Shown here piece after piece: positions 8,269 through 17,119 of a DNA stretch of 64,000 nt (position 1 is the first letter of the stretch; each line of letters opens with the position of its first letter). The stretch is from Streptomyces iakyrus. Lineage in GTDB: Bacteria; Actinomycetota; Actinomycetes; Streptomycetales; Streptomycetaceae. The position numbers were made by a program, and so were the translations under genes. A model generated the notes under the pieces. It saw only the letters and a program-made list of their open reading frames with translations, was not told the DNA's origin and ran no database searches. The DNA is taken from assembly GCF_000717055.1 (NCBI RefSeq), contig NZ_JNXI01000037.1:1-64000 (forward strand). Reading direction: 5' to 3'.

Positions 8269-9949
8269 GTGTGAGCCTTCGTGTGACGGCGCGTAGGGAG
8301 CGCAGAGCGGACGCGGAACTCTGGGCCCCGATGGCCCAGCTGAGCGGGACGAAGACGAAGGTCACGGTCAGGAGGCCGGCCGTGAGGCCCGCCGCCGGCG
8401 ACGGCAGCCGGCTCGCGGCGAACGCCCCCGCGGCCGTGGCGGCGGCCGCGGCGGCCACCAGCCTGCTCAGCTCGGCCAGGACCGGCCGGACACGGACCGA
8501 GACGCCGTGCGTGCTGTTCGGCCGGCCCGTTCGCAGCCCGGCGAGCAGCAGGGTCGCCGTGACGGTGATGCCGAGGGCGTTGGCGGCGGCGATCCCCGCC
8601 ACTCCCCAGGAGTGCACGGCGCCGGCGCCGATCCCGGACGTCACGGCGATGCCCGCCGCCATCGCGCCGAGGGGGTACCAGGTGGCCCGGCCCGCCGAGA
8701 AGTAGGACCGCACGAGGGCGCCCACCAGGGTCTGGCCCAGCAGCCCGAGGGCGTACACGCGCATCACGTCCGCAGTCGCGTCGGTGTCGCCAGGGGTGAA
8801 CGCTCCCCGCTGGAAGAGCAGTTCGATCATCTGGGGAGCGCAGGCGACCACCGCGCACATGCCCAGCAGCACCAGCCACGAGGCGAGCGCCAGATCCCGC
8901 TCCACGCGGCTGCGGGCCCGCGCCGTGTCGCCGTCCGCGAGAGCCCGCGCCACCACCGGGAAGGTGACGGTGCACACCATCAGCGACAGCGTCATCGGGA
9001 TCTGGGCGACCTTCTGCGCGTAGTTCAGGTGCGAGATGGCCCCGGCGGGCAGGCCGGAGGCGAGGAAGCGCTCCACGAGGACCTGCGACTGGCGGCACAG
9101 GGCGAAGAGGAGCACCGCGGCGACCAGGGCGAGTTGCATCGGCCGCTCCTCGGCCACCGCCGAGGCCTTGACGAGGTGCGGCGTGGGCGACGCCAGCCGC
9201 CGCCACAGCGACGGCAGTTGAACCGCCACCATCAGGCAGCCGCCCGCCGCCACCCCGACCGCGGCGGAGCGCACGCCCCAGCCCTCGCCGAGCAGGAACA
9301 TCGCGGCGATGATGCCGGTGTTGTAGACGACGTAGATCGCCGCGGGCGCGAGGAAACAGCGGTGTGCCCGCAGGGCGGCACTGCAGTACCCGGCGAGCCC
9401 GAAGGCCAGCACGCAGGTAGCGGTGATCCGGGTGCAATCGGCGGCGAGCCCGGGGTCGGGCAGACCGGGGGCAAGCGCCGTGACCAGGTAGGGAGCCGTG
9501 CAGGCGATCAGCGCGGCCACCGCGGCGAGGGCGAGGCAGAGCCGGGGCAGGGTGGCGCCGACCAGGGCGCGGACCGGGTCGCCCGGCGCGCCCCGGGCGC
9601 GGCGCGCCAGCGCCATGCTGAACGCCGGGATCAGCGCGATCGCCAGCCCGTCCTCGATGAGCAGCGTGGCGGCGAACTCGGGAACCGTCCACGCCACCAG
9701 GAAGGCGTCCGTGTCGCTCCCGGCGCCGAACAGCCGCGCCAGCGACTGGTCGCGCACCAGGCCGAGCAGTGAACCGGCGATGGACAGCGATGCCGTGACG
9801 AGCGCGGCCCTGGCCAGGGCGTTTCCGGAGACCGACGACGGCGCCGGATGGTCGCCGCCGTCGCCTGTCCTGGTGGCGGCACGCGCCGGGGGCACGGTCA
9901 CCGCGTCGTCCGTTTCGGAGCCGGGGGAATGCGAAGGCACCACCGTCAT
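8252..9949 (-). CDS. MurJ/Wzx-family lipid-linked oligosaccharide flippase
   Basis: 565 aa with 13-14 predicted hydrophobic helices. The first helical block reads SIAGSLLGLVRDQSLARLFG, with the conserved Arg-Asp of the MVIN/MurJ family, followed by DTDAFLVAWTVPEF. A hydrophilic N-terminus of about 45 residues precedes it. Because it sits between a Wzy-like and a CE4 gene, a role in flipping this operon's lipid-linked repeat unit is more likely than the essential lipid II flippase role, which Streptomyces normally encodes elsewhere. It overlaps its neighbours at both ends. Confidence 0.85.
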   Translation of the reverse strand: MTVVPSHSPGSETDDAVTVPPARAATRTGDGGDHPAPSSVSGNALARAALVTASLSIAGSLLGLVRDQSLARLFGAGSDTDAFLVAWTVPEFAATLLIEDGLAIALIPAFSMALARRARGAPGDPVRALVGATLPRLCLALAAVAALIACTAPYLVTALAPGLPDPGLAADCTRITATCVLAFGLAGYCSAALRAHRCFLAPAAIYVVYNTGIIAAMFLLGEGWGVRSAAVGVAAGGCLMVAVQLPSLWRRLASPTPHLVKASAVAEERPMQLALVAAVLLFALCRQSQVLVERFLASGLPAGAISHLNYAQKVAQIPMTLSLMVCTVTFPVVARALADGDTARARSRVERDLALASWLVLLGMCAVVACAPQMIELLFQRGAFTPGDTDATADVMRVYALGLLGQTLVGALVRSYFSAGRATWYPLGAMAAGIAVTSGIGAGAVHSWGVAGIAAANALGITVTATLLLAGLRTGRPNSTHGVSVRVRPVLAELSRLVAAAAAATAAGAFAASRLPSPAAGLTAGLLTVTFVFVPLSWAIGAQSSASALRSLRAVTRRLTHGRFR

Positions 9950-11286
9950 CGCGCCAGGGCCTCCTCGGCGCGCTCGGGCACCGTGCTGCGCGGCGCATCA
10001 GCGCGCGTGTCGGCGGTCAGCGCCCACCACGCCCCGAGCCCCATCGCCACGGCGATCAGCACGGTCGAGGGTCCGCCGATGTCGCCGTACATGAAGTCGG
10101 TCAGCAGCCAGACCAGCAGCCCGCATGCGACGAGCCCGCAGTCGAGTCCCGGGCCGCGGTCGCGGACGTGCACCAGCCGCCGCACCCCGCACACCAGCAG
10201 CGCCAGCCAGCTTCCGGCGAGCGCGAGCAGCCCGATGAGGCCCTGCTCGCTCAACACCAGCAGGTACATGTTGTGCGGAGACAGCAGCGGCTGCCGCTGG
10301 TACGCCGCTCCCGCGCCTTCGGTCTCGCTGCCCGACGACAGCGCAAGCGTGGCGTGCCCGTCCCGGTACTCGGGGAAGCCCTTCAGCCCCACCCCCGTCA
10401 GCGGGTGCTGCCGCCAGATCTCCGTGGCGGACGCCCACAGGGTGTACCGGTCGACGACGGACTGGTCGGGGGCGTCGGCGACCTGGGCGATGCTGCCGAT
10501 CCGCTGCTGCAGAAGAACCGAGCCCACACCGAACCCGCCCACCAGGATCACGCCCGCGGCGACGGCGGCCGCGGCCACCTTGAGAGCGCGCCGCCATCCG
10601 GTCAGAACCAGCTGCACGGTGCACGTCAGGAACGTCGCGATCCAGGCTCCCCGGCTGAAGGAGAGCGCGAGCGGCAGCAGCAGCACCGATGCGCACACGG
10701 CGGCGGCCGCCCGCTGCCGTACGGACACCCGGCCCAGCGCGATGCCGACCGCGCACACCAGGCCGAGGGAGACCGCCGTCGCCATGCCCATCACGTCGTG
10801 CGACCCGAAGGTGCCCACCGCCCGGATGTTCGCGCCCTGGTAGGAGGCACCGGTCCGGGTGACGAACTGGTGGACACCGAGGGCCCCCTGGCACAGGCCG
10901 AGCCCCACGCAGGCCCAGGCCACCAGCCGGAAGCCGGTCCGGTCGCGGAGCAGCAGCAGTACGGCCGCCGGAACGAGTACGAAGGTCTGCAGATAGCGTC
11001 CCAGGCCGGTGAGCCCGGCCTGGGGCGTGAACGCCCCCATGGTGGCGAGCGCGAGCCCCACGACCGGCAGGCCCAGAATCACCGCGGCGGCGGGCGAGAG
11101 CGGGCGCCGCCGTTCGAACACGAGACGGATCACGCAGTAGACCACCACCAGCCCGGAGAACACGTCGGCGGGCCCCGCTCCGTCCGACGTCAGAGGCAGC
11201 GCCAGCAAGGCCGGTACGGCCATGACGAGCAGGGCCGGTGTCAGCACGGCGTCGCGCCGGGGGAGCGGTGTCAGTGCGAGACTCAC
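9946..11286 (-). CDS. O-antigen ligase / Wzy-like polymerase
   Basis: 446 aa, about 11-12 transmembrane segments. The large loop after the middle helices contains FSRGAWIA and WRQHPLTGVGLKGFPEY, and the region SPHNMYLLVLSEQGL is the Wzy_C/WaaL signature with the conserved HN. I chose GTG 11286 because GGGGAG stands nine bases upstream and the longer frame reads through the sugar transferase. The end overlaps the flippase as ATGA. It would polymerise or ligate the repeat unit outside the membrane. Confidence 0.85.
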   Translation of the reverse strand: MSLALTPLPRRDAVLTPALLVMAVPALLALPLTSDGAGPADVFSGLVVVYCVIRLVFERRRPLSPAAAVILGLPVVGLALATMGAFTPQAGLTGLGRYLQTFVLVPAAVLLLLRDRTGFRLVAWACVGLGLCQGALGVHQFVTRTGASYQGANIRAVGTFGSHDVMGMATAVSLGLVCAVGIALGRVSVRQRAAAAVCASVLLLPLALSFSRGAWIATFLTCTVQLVLTGWRRALKVAAAAVAAGVILVGGFGVGSVLLQQRIGSIAQVADAPDQSVVDRYTLWASATEIWRQHPLTGVGLKGFPEYRDGHATLALSSGSETEGAGAAYQRQPLLSPHNMYLLVLSEQGLIGLLALAGSWLALLVCGVRRLVHVRDRGPGLDCGLVACGLLVWLLTDFMYGDIGGPSTVLIAVAMGLGAWWALTADTRADAPRSTVPERAEEALAR

Positions 11287-11291
11287 CTGTC

Positions 11292-12719
11292 TCAGCTCCC
11301 CGTGGGACGTACCACCGTGGCGGCGGTGCGCAGCAGAATGCAGACGTCCTGCCACAGGGACCAGTCGTCGATGTAGGCGTTGTCGAACCGGCAGCGGTCC
11401 TCGATCGAGGTGTCGCCGCGCAGGCCGTGGATCTGGGCGAGGCCGGTGATGCCGGTCCGCATACGGTGGCGGACCGAGTAACCCGGATAGGTCTGGCCGA
11501 ACTGAGCGACGAAGTAGGGGCGTTCGGGTCGAGGCCCGACCAGGCTCATGTCGCCCCGGAGCACGTTCCACAGCTGGAGCAGTTCGTCGAGCGAGGTGCG
11601 CCGCAGCATCCGGCAGAACCAGCGCATTTCGTTCTCGTTCGCCACGCTCCACCGGGTCGCCGACTCGTGCTCGTCGACCGGGCGGTGGGTACGGAACTTC
11701 AGCAGCGTGAACGGCTCGCCGCCCCTGCCGATGCGCTCCTGCCGGAACACCACGCCCGGCCCGTCGCAGATCCGCAGCACCGCGGCGAAGGTCAGCAGCA
11801 GCGGGCTGACCAGCAACAACAGTGTCCCCGATACAAGGATGTCGAGCGTCCGTTTGGCCGCACTGTCCCGCCGGGCCGGGGACATGTCCAGCCGTCGGCA
11901 GGAGAACCCGGCGAGCCGTTCACGTGACGCGTACGACGGGGTGTCGGCGTCGACCTCCCAGACCACGCAGCCCGAATCGGCCAGTGCCCGCAGCAGCGGC
12001 TCCTGTTCGGCGCGTACGGAGGGGTGCACGGCCAGCACCGCCCGTACCCCGTTCTGGATGACCGCACGCTCGACCTCCTCGGCGGTCGTCAGCACGGGCA
12101 GCGTCTCGGTGCCGTCCGGCTGCCCGGCGACGATCCCCACCGGCCGTACGCCGCAGCGCGGGTGCCGCAGTACGGCGGCGGCCACGCGCTGCGCGGTCGT
12201 GACCGGGCCGAGGACGAGCGCCGTGTGCGGATGGCGCAGCAGAGCTGCGCGGCGCCGCGCGTGCACGGCTCCGCGCAGCGCGCAGCCGGCCGCCGCGTGC
12301 AGGGCGAGGCCCGTCAGCACGGTACGGAGGGACAACGCGTGCTCCGGCCGGTACGCCGCCAGAAGTGCCGCGAGAGCCAGCCATGCCACTGCGATGCGGC
12401 CACACAGGGCGGGCAGTTCCTCCAGCAGCCCGGGCACCGGCGGCCGCCCGTCGCGTCGGCGCGGCAGCAGCGAGGCGACGACGAGCAGGGTGACGAGGAG
12501 CGGGTGACGCTGGGCCTCGGTGAGCGCGAGCGTGCCCGCCAGAGCGGCGAAGCCGTCGGCGACGAGCAGTGGGACGGGTGAGGCCGGCCGGGTGGGGGGC
12601 CGCGGGGCGGACGACCGGAAACCGGTGGTCGTGCCGCGCGGGGGCATGACCGAGACTGGTGAGGATCCGTGGTCCCGTGGCTGTACGCCGGGGGAGGGCA
12701 CGGTGCGTTCGGCGGTCAC
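11292..12719 (-). CDS. polyprenyl glycosylphosphotransferase (initiating sugar transferase)
   Basis: 475 aa. Four N-terminal hydrophobic helices and a Rossmann-like middle region (LVLGPVTTAQRVAAAVLRHP) lead to the catalytic Bac_transf domain: KRTLDILVSGTLLLLVSPLL, then RQERIGRGGEPFTLLKFRT, LRRTSLDELLQLWNVLRGDM, SLVGPRPERP and RTGITGLAQIHG. This class moves a sugar-1-phosphate from UDP-sugar to undecaprenyl phosphate and so starts the repeat unit. The overlap with the preceding glycosyltransferase stop is four bases. The enzyme makes the operon a Wzx/Wzy-type pathway. Confidence 0.92.
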   Translation of the reverse strand: MTAERTVPSPGVQPRDHGSSPVSVMPPRGTTTGFRSSAPRPPTRPASPVPLLVADGFAALAGTLALTEAQRHPLLVTLLVVASLLPRRRDGRPPVPGLLEELPALCGRIAVAWLALAALLAAYRPEHALSLRTVLTGLALHAAAGCALRGAVHARRRAALLRHPHTALVLGPVTTAQRVAAAVLRHPRCGVRPVGIVAGQPDGTETLPVLTTAEEVERAVIQNGVRAVLAVHPSVRAEQEPLLRALADSGCVVWEVDADTPSYASRERLAGFSCRRLDMSPARRDSAAKRTLDILVSGTLLLLVSPLLLTFAAVLRICDGPGVVFRQERIGRGGEPFTLLKFRTHRPVDEHESATRWSVANENEMRWFCRMLRRTSLDELLQLWNVLRGDMSLVGPRPERPYFVAQFGQTYPGYSVRHRMRTGITGLAQIHGLRGDTSIEDRCRFDNAYIDDWSLWQDVCILLRTAATVVRPTGS

Positions 12720-13966
12720 GAGTGGATGGACTCCCTGTACTCGGTGGGCTCGACGCGCTGTGCCGGCCGGCTCGCCTCGGCGTCACGTCCGATGTCGAGC
12801 GGCTGACCGTGCTCAGCGCTGGGGGTGGCGGCGGTCCATGGGCCGAGCAGGTCGCGATAGACGTCCGAGACGGCCTCGGCGGTGTGCCGCACGTCGTGGG
12901 TGGACAGCACGTGACGGCGACCCTGGTCGCCGAGCGAGGCGCGCAGCGCCGGGTCCGCCAGCAGCGCGGTGACGGCCCCGGCCAGCGCCACCGGGTCCTC
13001 CGGCGGCACCAGGCACCGGGCCGATGAGGAGGCGGGCAGGCTCTCGCGGGCCCCGTCGACGTCCGTGACCACCACCGGCCGCCCGCAGGCCATGGCCTCC
13101 AGCGGTGCCAGGGCCATGCCCTCCCAACGGGACGGCAGGACGACGAGATCGGCGGCCTGGTACCAAGGGGAGGCGTCGGCGACGGCTCCCGCGAACACCA
13201 CGGAATCGGGGGCGTTTTCGCGAAGCCGGTCGCGGTCCGGCCCGTCGCCGACCAGGACGAGGCGGGCGTCGGGCACCTGCTGTTCGACGGTTTCCCACGC
13301 CCGCAGCAGGACGTCCTGGCCCTTCTGCCGGCACAGCCGCCCCACGCACACGGCGAGCGGCGCCGTGGGGTGGATGCCGGTGAGCGGGGCCAGCCCGGCC
13401 CGTACGGCGCTCGCGGCGGCCGGCCGAAAGCGATCGGGGTCGATGCCGTTGGGGACGACGGTCCAGCGGCCGGTGATCCTGGCGCCCATGCCGGTCGCGC
13501 GTTCCGCCTCACTCACACACACCACGCGTGAGGCCCACCGTGCTCCCCAGCGTTCCCACATGAGCGCCAGGGTCGCGGTGCCCCCGCCGACCGCTTCGAA
13601 CGACCAGGCGTGCGGCTGGAAGACCGTCGGGATCCGCCCGCGTACCGCGAGGCGTCCGGCGAGTCCGGCCTTCGCGCTGTGCGCGTGGATCAGGTCGGGA
13701 CGCACCTCGTCGATGACCCGGGCCAGGTGCCGCACCTCCCGGAAGAGCGACGTACCGGGCGACCGCGTCGCGTGCCAGTGCCGTACGCGTGCGCCGAGTG
13801 TCCGCAGTTTCGTGGTGAGCGCGCTGTCGGGGCAGGCCACGGTGACGTCCAGGCCGTCCGACAGCTGCGCCTGGACCAGGTCCGTGACGACGCGTGCGAC
13901 ACCGCCGTCCACCGGCTGGGTGAGATGCAGGACTCTGGGGTGAGGTGCGGCGGATGACAGGTGCAT
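12716..13966 (-). CDS. glycosyltransferase family 4
   Basis: 416 aa. The GT-B motifs are HLTQPVDGGVARVVTDLV near the N-terminus, LIHAHSAKAGLAGRLA, VVPNGIDPDRFRP, CVGRLCRQKGQDVLLRAW, LVLVGDGPDRDRL and PSRWEGMALAPLEAMACGRP. ATG 13966 has GAGGA ten bases upstream. GTG 14020 would overlap the previous stop as GTGA and add 18 residues, so the true start is open. It probably adds the second sugar after the initiating transferase. Confidence 0.9.
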   Translation of the reverse strand: MHLSSAAPHPRVLHLTQPVDGGVARVVTDLVQAQLSDGLDVTVACPDSALTTKLRTLGARVRHWHATRSPGTSLFREVRHLARVIDEVRPDLIHAHSAKAGLAGRLAVRGRIPTVFQPHAWSFEAVGGGTATLALMWERWGARWASRVVCVSEAERATGMGARITGRWTVVPNGIDPDRFRPAAASAVRAGLAPLTGIHPTAPLAVCVGRLCRQKGQDVLLRAWETVEQQVPDARLVLVGDGPDRDRLRENAPDSVVFAGAVADASPWYQAADLVVLPSRWEGMALAPLEAMACGRPVVVTDVDGARESLPASSSARCLVPPEDPVALAGAVTALLADPALRASLGDQGRRHVLSTHDVRHTAEAVSDVYRDLLGPWTAATPSAEHGQPLDIGRDAEASRPAQRVEPTEYRESIHS

Positions 13967-14016
13967 GTGCGCGGATTCCTCGCTCGCGAAGGCGTTCGGG
14001 GCGGGCGGCGACGTAC

Positions 14017-15102
14017 TCACCGCCGTGCGTCGGCGGCGACGAAGAGCACGCCGGCCCACGCCGCGTCCTGCTGAGACTGGATCCGGAAGGTTGCCTGGTC
14101 CCCGCCGTGCTGCAGGGCGCTTCCGAGATCGAACACGTCGGAGTCGTAACCGAGGTTGTTGGCGTAGGCGGGCACACGTGACGCATCCGCCCCGGGCTCG
14201 CTGATGGTGGAGTTCAGGACGTCGTCGCGGGGGTTGGCGGCGTTGGTGAGGGCGGACTCGGACTGGCCGGTCGCCACGGTGAGCGAGTCTCCGCCGGTGC
14301 CTCGGTCGCCGTTGTACGTCACCAGGCCCGCACGGCCCCATGCGCCCGCGGGGAACCCGAGACCGCTCAGGCCGATCTCCTGTCCACCGGACCTCAGCGG
14401 AGTGAAGCCGTCCCAGACCGCGAGGTGCCGCAGCGGCTCCGCCGGGTTCTCGTAGGCCACCACGAGCGTCCAGCCACCCCACGCTCCGGCCGTGGATCTG
14501 CCCATGGCGATGTTGATCTGCGCCACGGTGTACAGGCCCGGTCCGCCCTCCCGAACCAGCCGTGTCACGTCGGCTGAGGCCTGGAAGGCGTCCATGCCGT
14601 CCATGACGCGGTGTCCGACTGTCGTGTCCGCCAACAACTCCTTGTACTCGCCGCCGGGTTCGGCGATCAGGACGCGCCCGTTGTCCTGTGGCGGCTTCTG
14701 CTCACCCACGCGCAGATTGCCGCCCCAGTAGAGGCGCGCGTACGTCACCCGGGAGCCGGTGGGAAGACGGACTTCCGCGCGGGAGGAGTTGTAGGTGTTG
14801 GCGTCGCGGTCGACATCGACGTAGAACATGTCGAAGTCGCCGTTCACACCGGCGCCGCCTGCCTGGACCTCCGGGCACGAAGGGCTCTGGGCCGTGCGGC
14901 AGGTGATCGAGGCGTTGGCAGCGCGTACGATGCCGCCGTGCTGGAGCGCGCGGTACCGCTCGGTGAAGCTGAGCCGCTCGGCTTCCGGGGCGGGCGCCGC
15001 AACTGGTGCGGCGGTGGAAGAAGTGCCGGCTGCCCACATGGCGGCAACTGCGAGGACGCCCACGGTCGCGCGGCGGAACAGCGGGCCCAAGGAATGACGC
15101 AT
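14017..15102 (-). CDS. secreted DUF3344-type beta protein
   Basis: 361 aa. A signal sequence (RRATVGVLAVAAMWAAG, cleavage near APVAA) precedes a domain with YARLYWGGN, YTVAQINIAMG, GAWGGWTLVVAYE and YDSDVFDLG, a pattern I associate with DUF3344. Its biochemical role is not known. It is the first gene of the minus-strand polysaccharide operon and the only one without an obvious glycan enzyme motif, so it may bind or display the polymer outside the cell. A longer frame to 15195 has no better ribosome site. Confidence 0.7.
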   Translation of the reverse strand: MRHSLGPLFRRATVGVLAVAAMWAAGTSSTAAPVAAPAPEAERLSFTERYRALQHGGIVRAANASITCRTAQSPSCPEVQAGGAGVNGDFDMFYVDVDRDANTYNSSRAEVRLPTGSRVTYARLYWGGNLRVGEQKPPQDNGRVLIAEPGGEYKELLADTTVGHRVMDGMDAFQASADVTRLVREGGPGLYTVAQINIAMGRSTAGAWGGWTLVVAYENPAEPLRHLAVWDGFTPLRSGGQEIGLSGLGFPAGAWGRAGLVTYNGDRGTGGDSLTVATGQSESALTNAANPRDDVLNSTISEPGADASRVPAYANNLGYDSDVFDLGSALQHGGDQATFRIQSQQDAAWAGVLFVAADARR

Positions 15103-15502
15103 GACCGGTCGTTGCCCTTTCGGAACAGGGGGGCCGTGGCAGAGCGCCACGAGTGCGATGTGTCCGCGCTGGAGAGTGCGTCGGGCGGTTCGCAACTCTA
15201 GTCATCAACCGGACATAGTCGATGAAATTCGGTGAAATCTGACAAGTGTGTCGGAATCGTGAAATCGCATGTCTTTGCCGGTTCCGGCCGTCGACTCGCG
15301 CCCGGGAAGGGCTTCCGCTCGGTGCGGGCCACTGCCTTGCTCCATCCGGGGGCCGGAGGGTGCGCCCTGACAAACCGTCTGATCAGGCCGGCCACGGCAA
15401 AAGGGGGAACTGCGGAATTCCGAAAAGCGTATGAGCGGTTGCGGGAAGTCATGGGCGCTTTCACGGTTGGTTCAAGATCCAACGCCGTCGAAAGGAATCC
15501 CC
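15103..15502. promoter_or_regulatory. 400-base divergent intergenic region
   Basis: It separates the head of the polysaccharide operon (left) from a secreted protein gene (right). It holds a locally AT-richer block (15,195-15,275), expected for promoters in this genome, and an AAAGGAA ribosome site just before 15503. I see no gene. The frame opening at 15431 joins the next gene in frame but lacks a convincing ribosome site. Confidence 0.4.
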
Positions 15503-16210
15503 ATGTGTGCTTTGCCCGCACGGCGCATCGTGTCCGGCGCACTCTGCGCCGCCGTTCTGGTCGGGATCACCGGCCCCGTCGCCATGGCGGCCGAATCGTC
15601 CCGCGGGCACGGCCACCGTGTGGCGTCCGAGGCCCGGCTTCCCGGCGCGGATACGCGGCTCGCGCAGGTCGGGAAACTGAACTGGGGCGAGCTCACCCCG
15701 GTCGCCGACCTGCTGAGCACCGTGCTCCGGGACAGCAACGGGAAGCTGCCCCCGGCCGAGGCCAGGCAGCTGGCGGCCGCCGCGAAGGCCGCCCTGGCCG
15801 AGTCGGCCGCCAAGGGTGCGCAGACCTCGCTCGTGTCGACGGTCGTGCGGCTGCCGGCTCCCGCCCTGCCCGCCGCGGTGCCCGGGGTGTCGGTGCCGCG
15901 CGCCGCCGACCCCGTGACCGACCTGCTGGACCTCGTACTCGGAGCGGTCGACGGCCTCCTGGAGGCGATCACCTCCGGTGTCGGCAGCGTCCTTCCCTCG
16001 GTCGACGACCTGCTGGCCGGGGTGGACGACCTCCTGGCCGCGCTGACCGGAGGCGACCCCTCGCTCCAGGACGAGCCCGCCGTGTCGACACCGTCCGACG
16101 ATCTGTCCGGCGAGTCGTCCAGCGCCTCGTCGACATCGGAGCCTGAGGAGACGGCCGTCACGCTCCCCGCCGTGCCACTGCTGACGTCGGTGCTGTCACC
16201 GGCATCCTGA
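15503..16210 (+). CDS. secreted hypothetical protein
   Basis: 235 aa. AAAGGA lies eight bases before the ATG. The signal peptide RRIVSGALCAAVLVGITGPVAMAAE ends near residue 28-30. The mature part has an Ala/Leu-rich helix-forming region, three short hydrophobic amphipathic stretches with DLLDLVLGAVDGLLEAI and DDLLAGVDDLLAALTGG, and a Ser/Asp/Glu tail with no sortase motif. Streptomyces carry several such proteins of unknown role near chaplin genes. Its own terminator follows. Confidence 0.7.
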   Translation: MCALPARRIVSGALCAAVLVGITGPVAMAAESSRGHGHRVASEARLPGADTRLAQVGKLNWGELTPVADLLSTVLRDSNGKLPPAEARQLAAAAKAALAESAAKGAQTSLVSTVVRLPAPALPAAVPGVSVPRAADPVTDLLDLVLGAVDGLLEAITSGVGSVLPSVDDLLAGVDDLLAALTGGDPSLQDEPAVSTPSDDLSGESSSASSTSEPEETAVTLPAVPLLTSVLSPAS

Positions 16211-16221
16211 GACCGGCCGGT

Positions 16222-16252
16222 CGTGGCGCCGCCCCCAGGGGGCGGCGCCACG
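16222..16252 (+). terminator. strong hairpin after the secreted protein gene
   Basis: Perfect inverted repeat with 15-base arms (16222-16236 and 16238-16252), so in practice a GC-rich stem with a small loop, followed by a T-rich stretch. It lies 12 bases after the stop codon. Confidence 0.75.
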
Positions 16253-16395
16253 ACTGTTGTTCTTCGGTCGTTTAATAGATTTGGTATGAGGTATTGGCAA
16301 TCTTCGGCATCTCCGGTTTCCGCCCAGGCCAGGGCTCGTTAGGCACGGCGACAGAATCCCCTCCGGCGACGCGCGTTGCCGAAGAAAGGAACACG

Positions 16396-16923
16396 ATGAA
16401 GTCTCTGAAGGCTGCCGCCGTCTTTGCCGGATCCCTGATCGCCGCCGGTTCCGCCACGCCTGCGTTCGCCCAGGACGTCATGGTCGCTCCGAGCGCGCCC
16501 GCCGCTCAGAGTGCTCCGGATGTGCAGGCTGCTCCGGTTGCTCAGGCTCCGGTCGCTCAGGCGGCTCCGGTTCAGAGTGCTCCCGTCGCCCAGAGCGCTC
16601 CGGCTGTTCAGAGTGCCCCGGTTGCCCAGCCCGCCCCGGTTGCCCAGCCGGCTCCGGTTGCCCAGCCCGCTCCGGCCCCTCAGCCCGCTCCGGTTGCCCA
16701 GCCCGCCCCGGTTGCCCAGCCCGCTCCGGCCCCCGTCCCTCAGCCCGCTCCGGCCGCCCCGAGCACTCGCGACCTGGCCTCCACCGATTTCACCGGCGGC
16801 GTGAGCACCAAGGTTCCCCTGGACGTGACCGCCGAAGGCAAGGAGTCGCTGGTCCACACGGCGAAGAACGCCGCGTCCGCGGTCAACGACGCCAAGCCGG
16901 TGCACGGCAACCTGTGGTTCTAA
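16396..16923 (+). CDS. secreted Pro/Ala-repeat protein
   Basis: 175 aa. An AAAGGA site and a clean signal peptide (MKSLKAAAVFAGSLIAAG...AFA, cut near residue 26) are followed by about 90 residues of six-residue repeats (VAQPAP and variants). A conserved-looking C-terminal part follows: STRDLASTDFTGGVSTKVPL, then an end in HGNLWF. The repeat would form an extended, proline-rich spacer in the wall, presenting the 50-residue end. No anchor motif is seen. The function is unknown. Terminators isolate the gene on both sides. Confidence 0.72.
   Translation: MKSLKAAAVFAGSLIAAGSATPAFAQDVMVAPSAPAAQSAPDVQAAPVAQAPVAQAAPVQSAPVAQSAPAVQSAPVAQPAPVAQPAPVAQPAPAPQPAPVAQPAPVAQPAPAPVPQPAPAAPSTRDLASTDFTGGVSTKVPLDVTAEGKESLVHTAKNAASAVNDAKPVHGNLWF
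16500..16765 (+). repeat. tandem 18-base repeats encoding VAQPAP-type hexapeptides
   Basis: Units of about 18 bases of the type gttgcccagcccgctccg repeat with small changes through the middle of the secreted protein gene. Early units encode QSAP and later ones QPAP. Repeat number is likely to vary between strains by slippage or recombination. Confidence 0.75.
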
Positions 16924-16938
16924 AGCGGCGACCATGCC

Positions 16939-16984
16939 GTACGGAGGGCCGGTCTCGGGAAAGTCCGAGACCGGCCCTCCGTAC
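16939..16984 (+). terminator. long perfect hairpin (20-bp stem, 6-base loop)
   Basis: Arms 16939-16958 and 16965-16984 are perfectly complementary. It stands 15 bases after the repeat-protein stop and has no T run. It should end transcription before the tyrosinase operon. Confidence 0.8.
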
Positions 16985-17119
16985 GTGTCGACCCGTGACG
17001 CGGCCGGCTTTCTCGCCCCGAGGGGGAACGGACGATCACTTGTCTGGCCGCACGGCGGTGACCGCGCGGGACGTCCGGCGGTTACGGCTGCGACACCGGA
17101 ACCGGACGAGGAGTGGACC

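Noticed and set aside
15431..15502. Upstream extension of the secreted protein gene
   Set aside because: It would place 24 hydrophilic residues before a clean signal peptide; AAAGGA supports ATG 15503.
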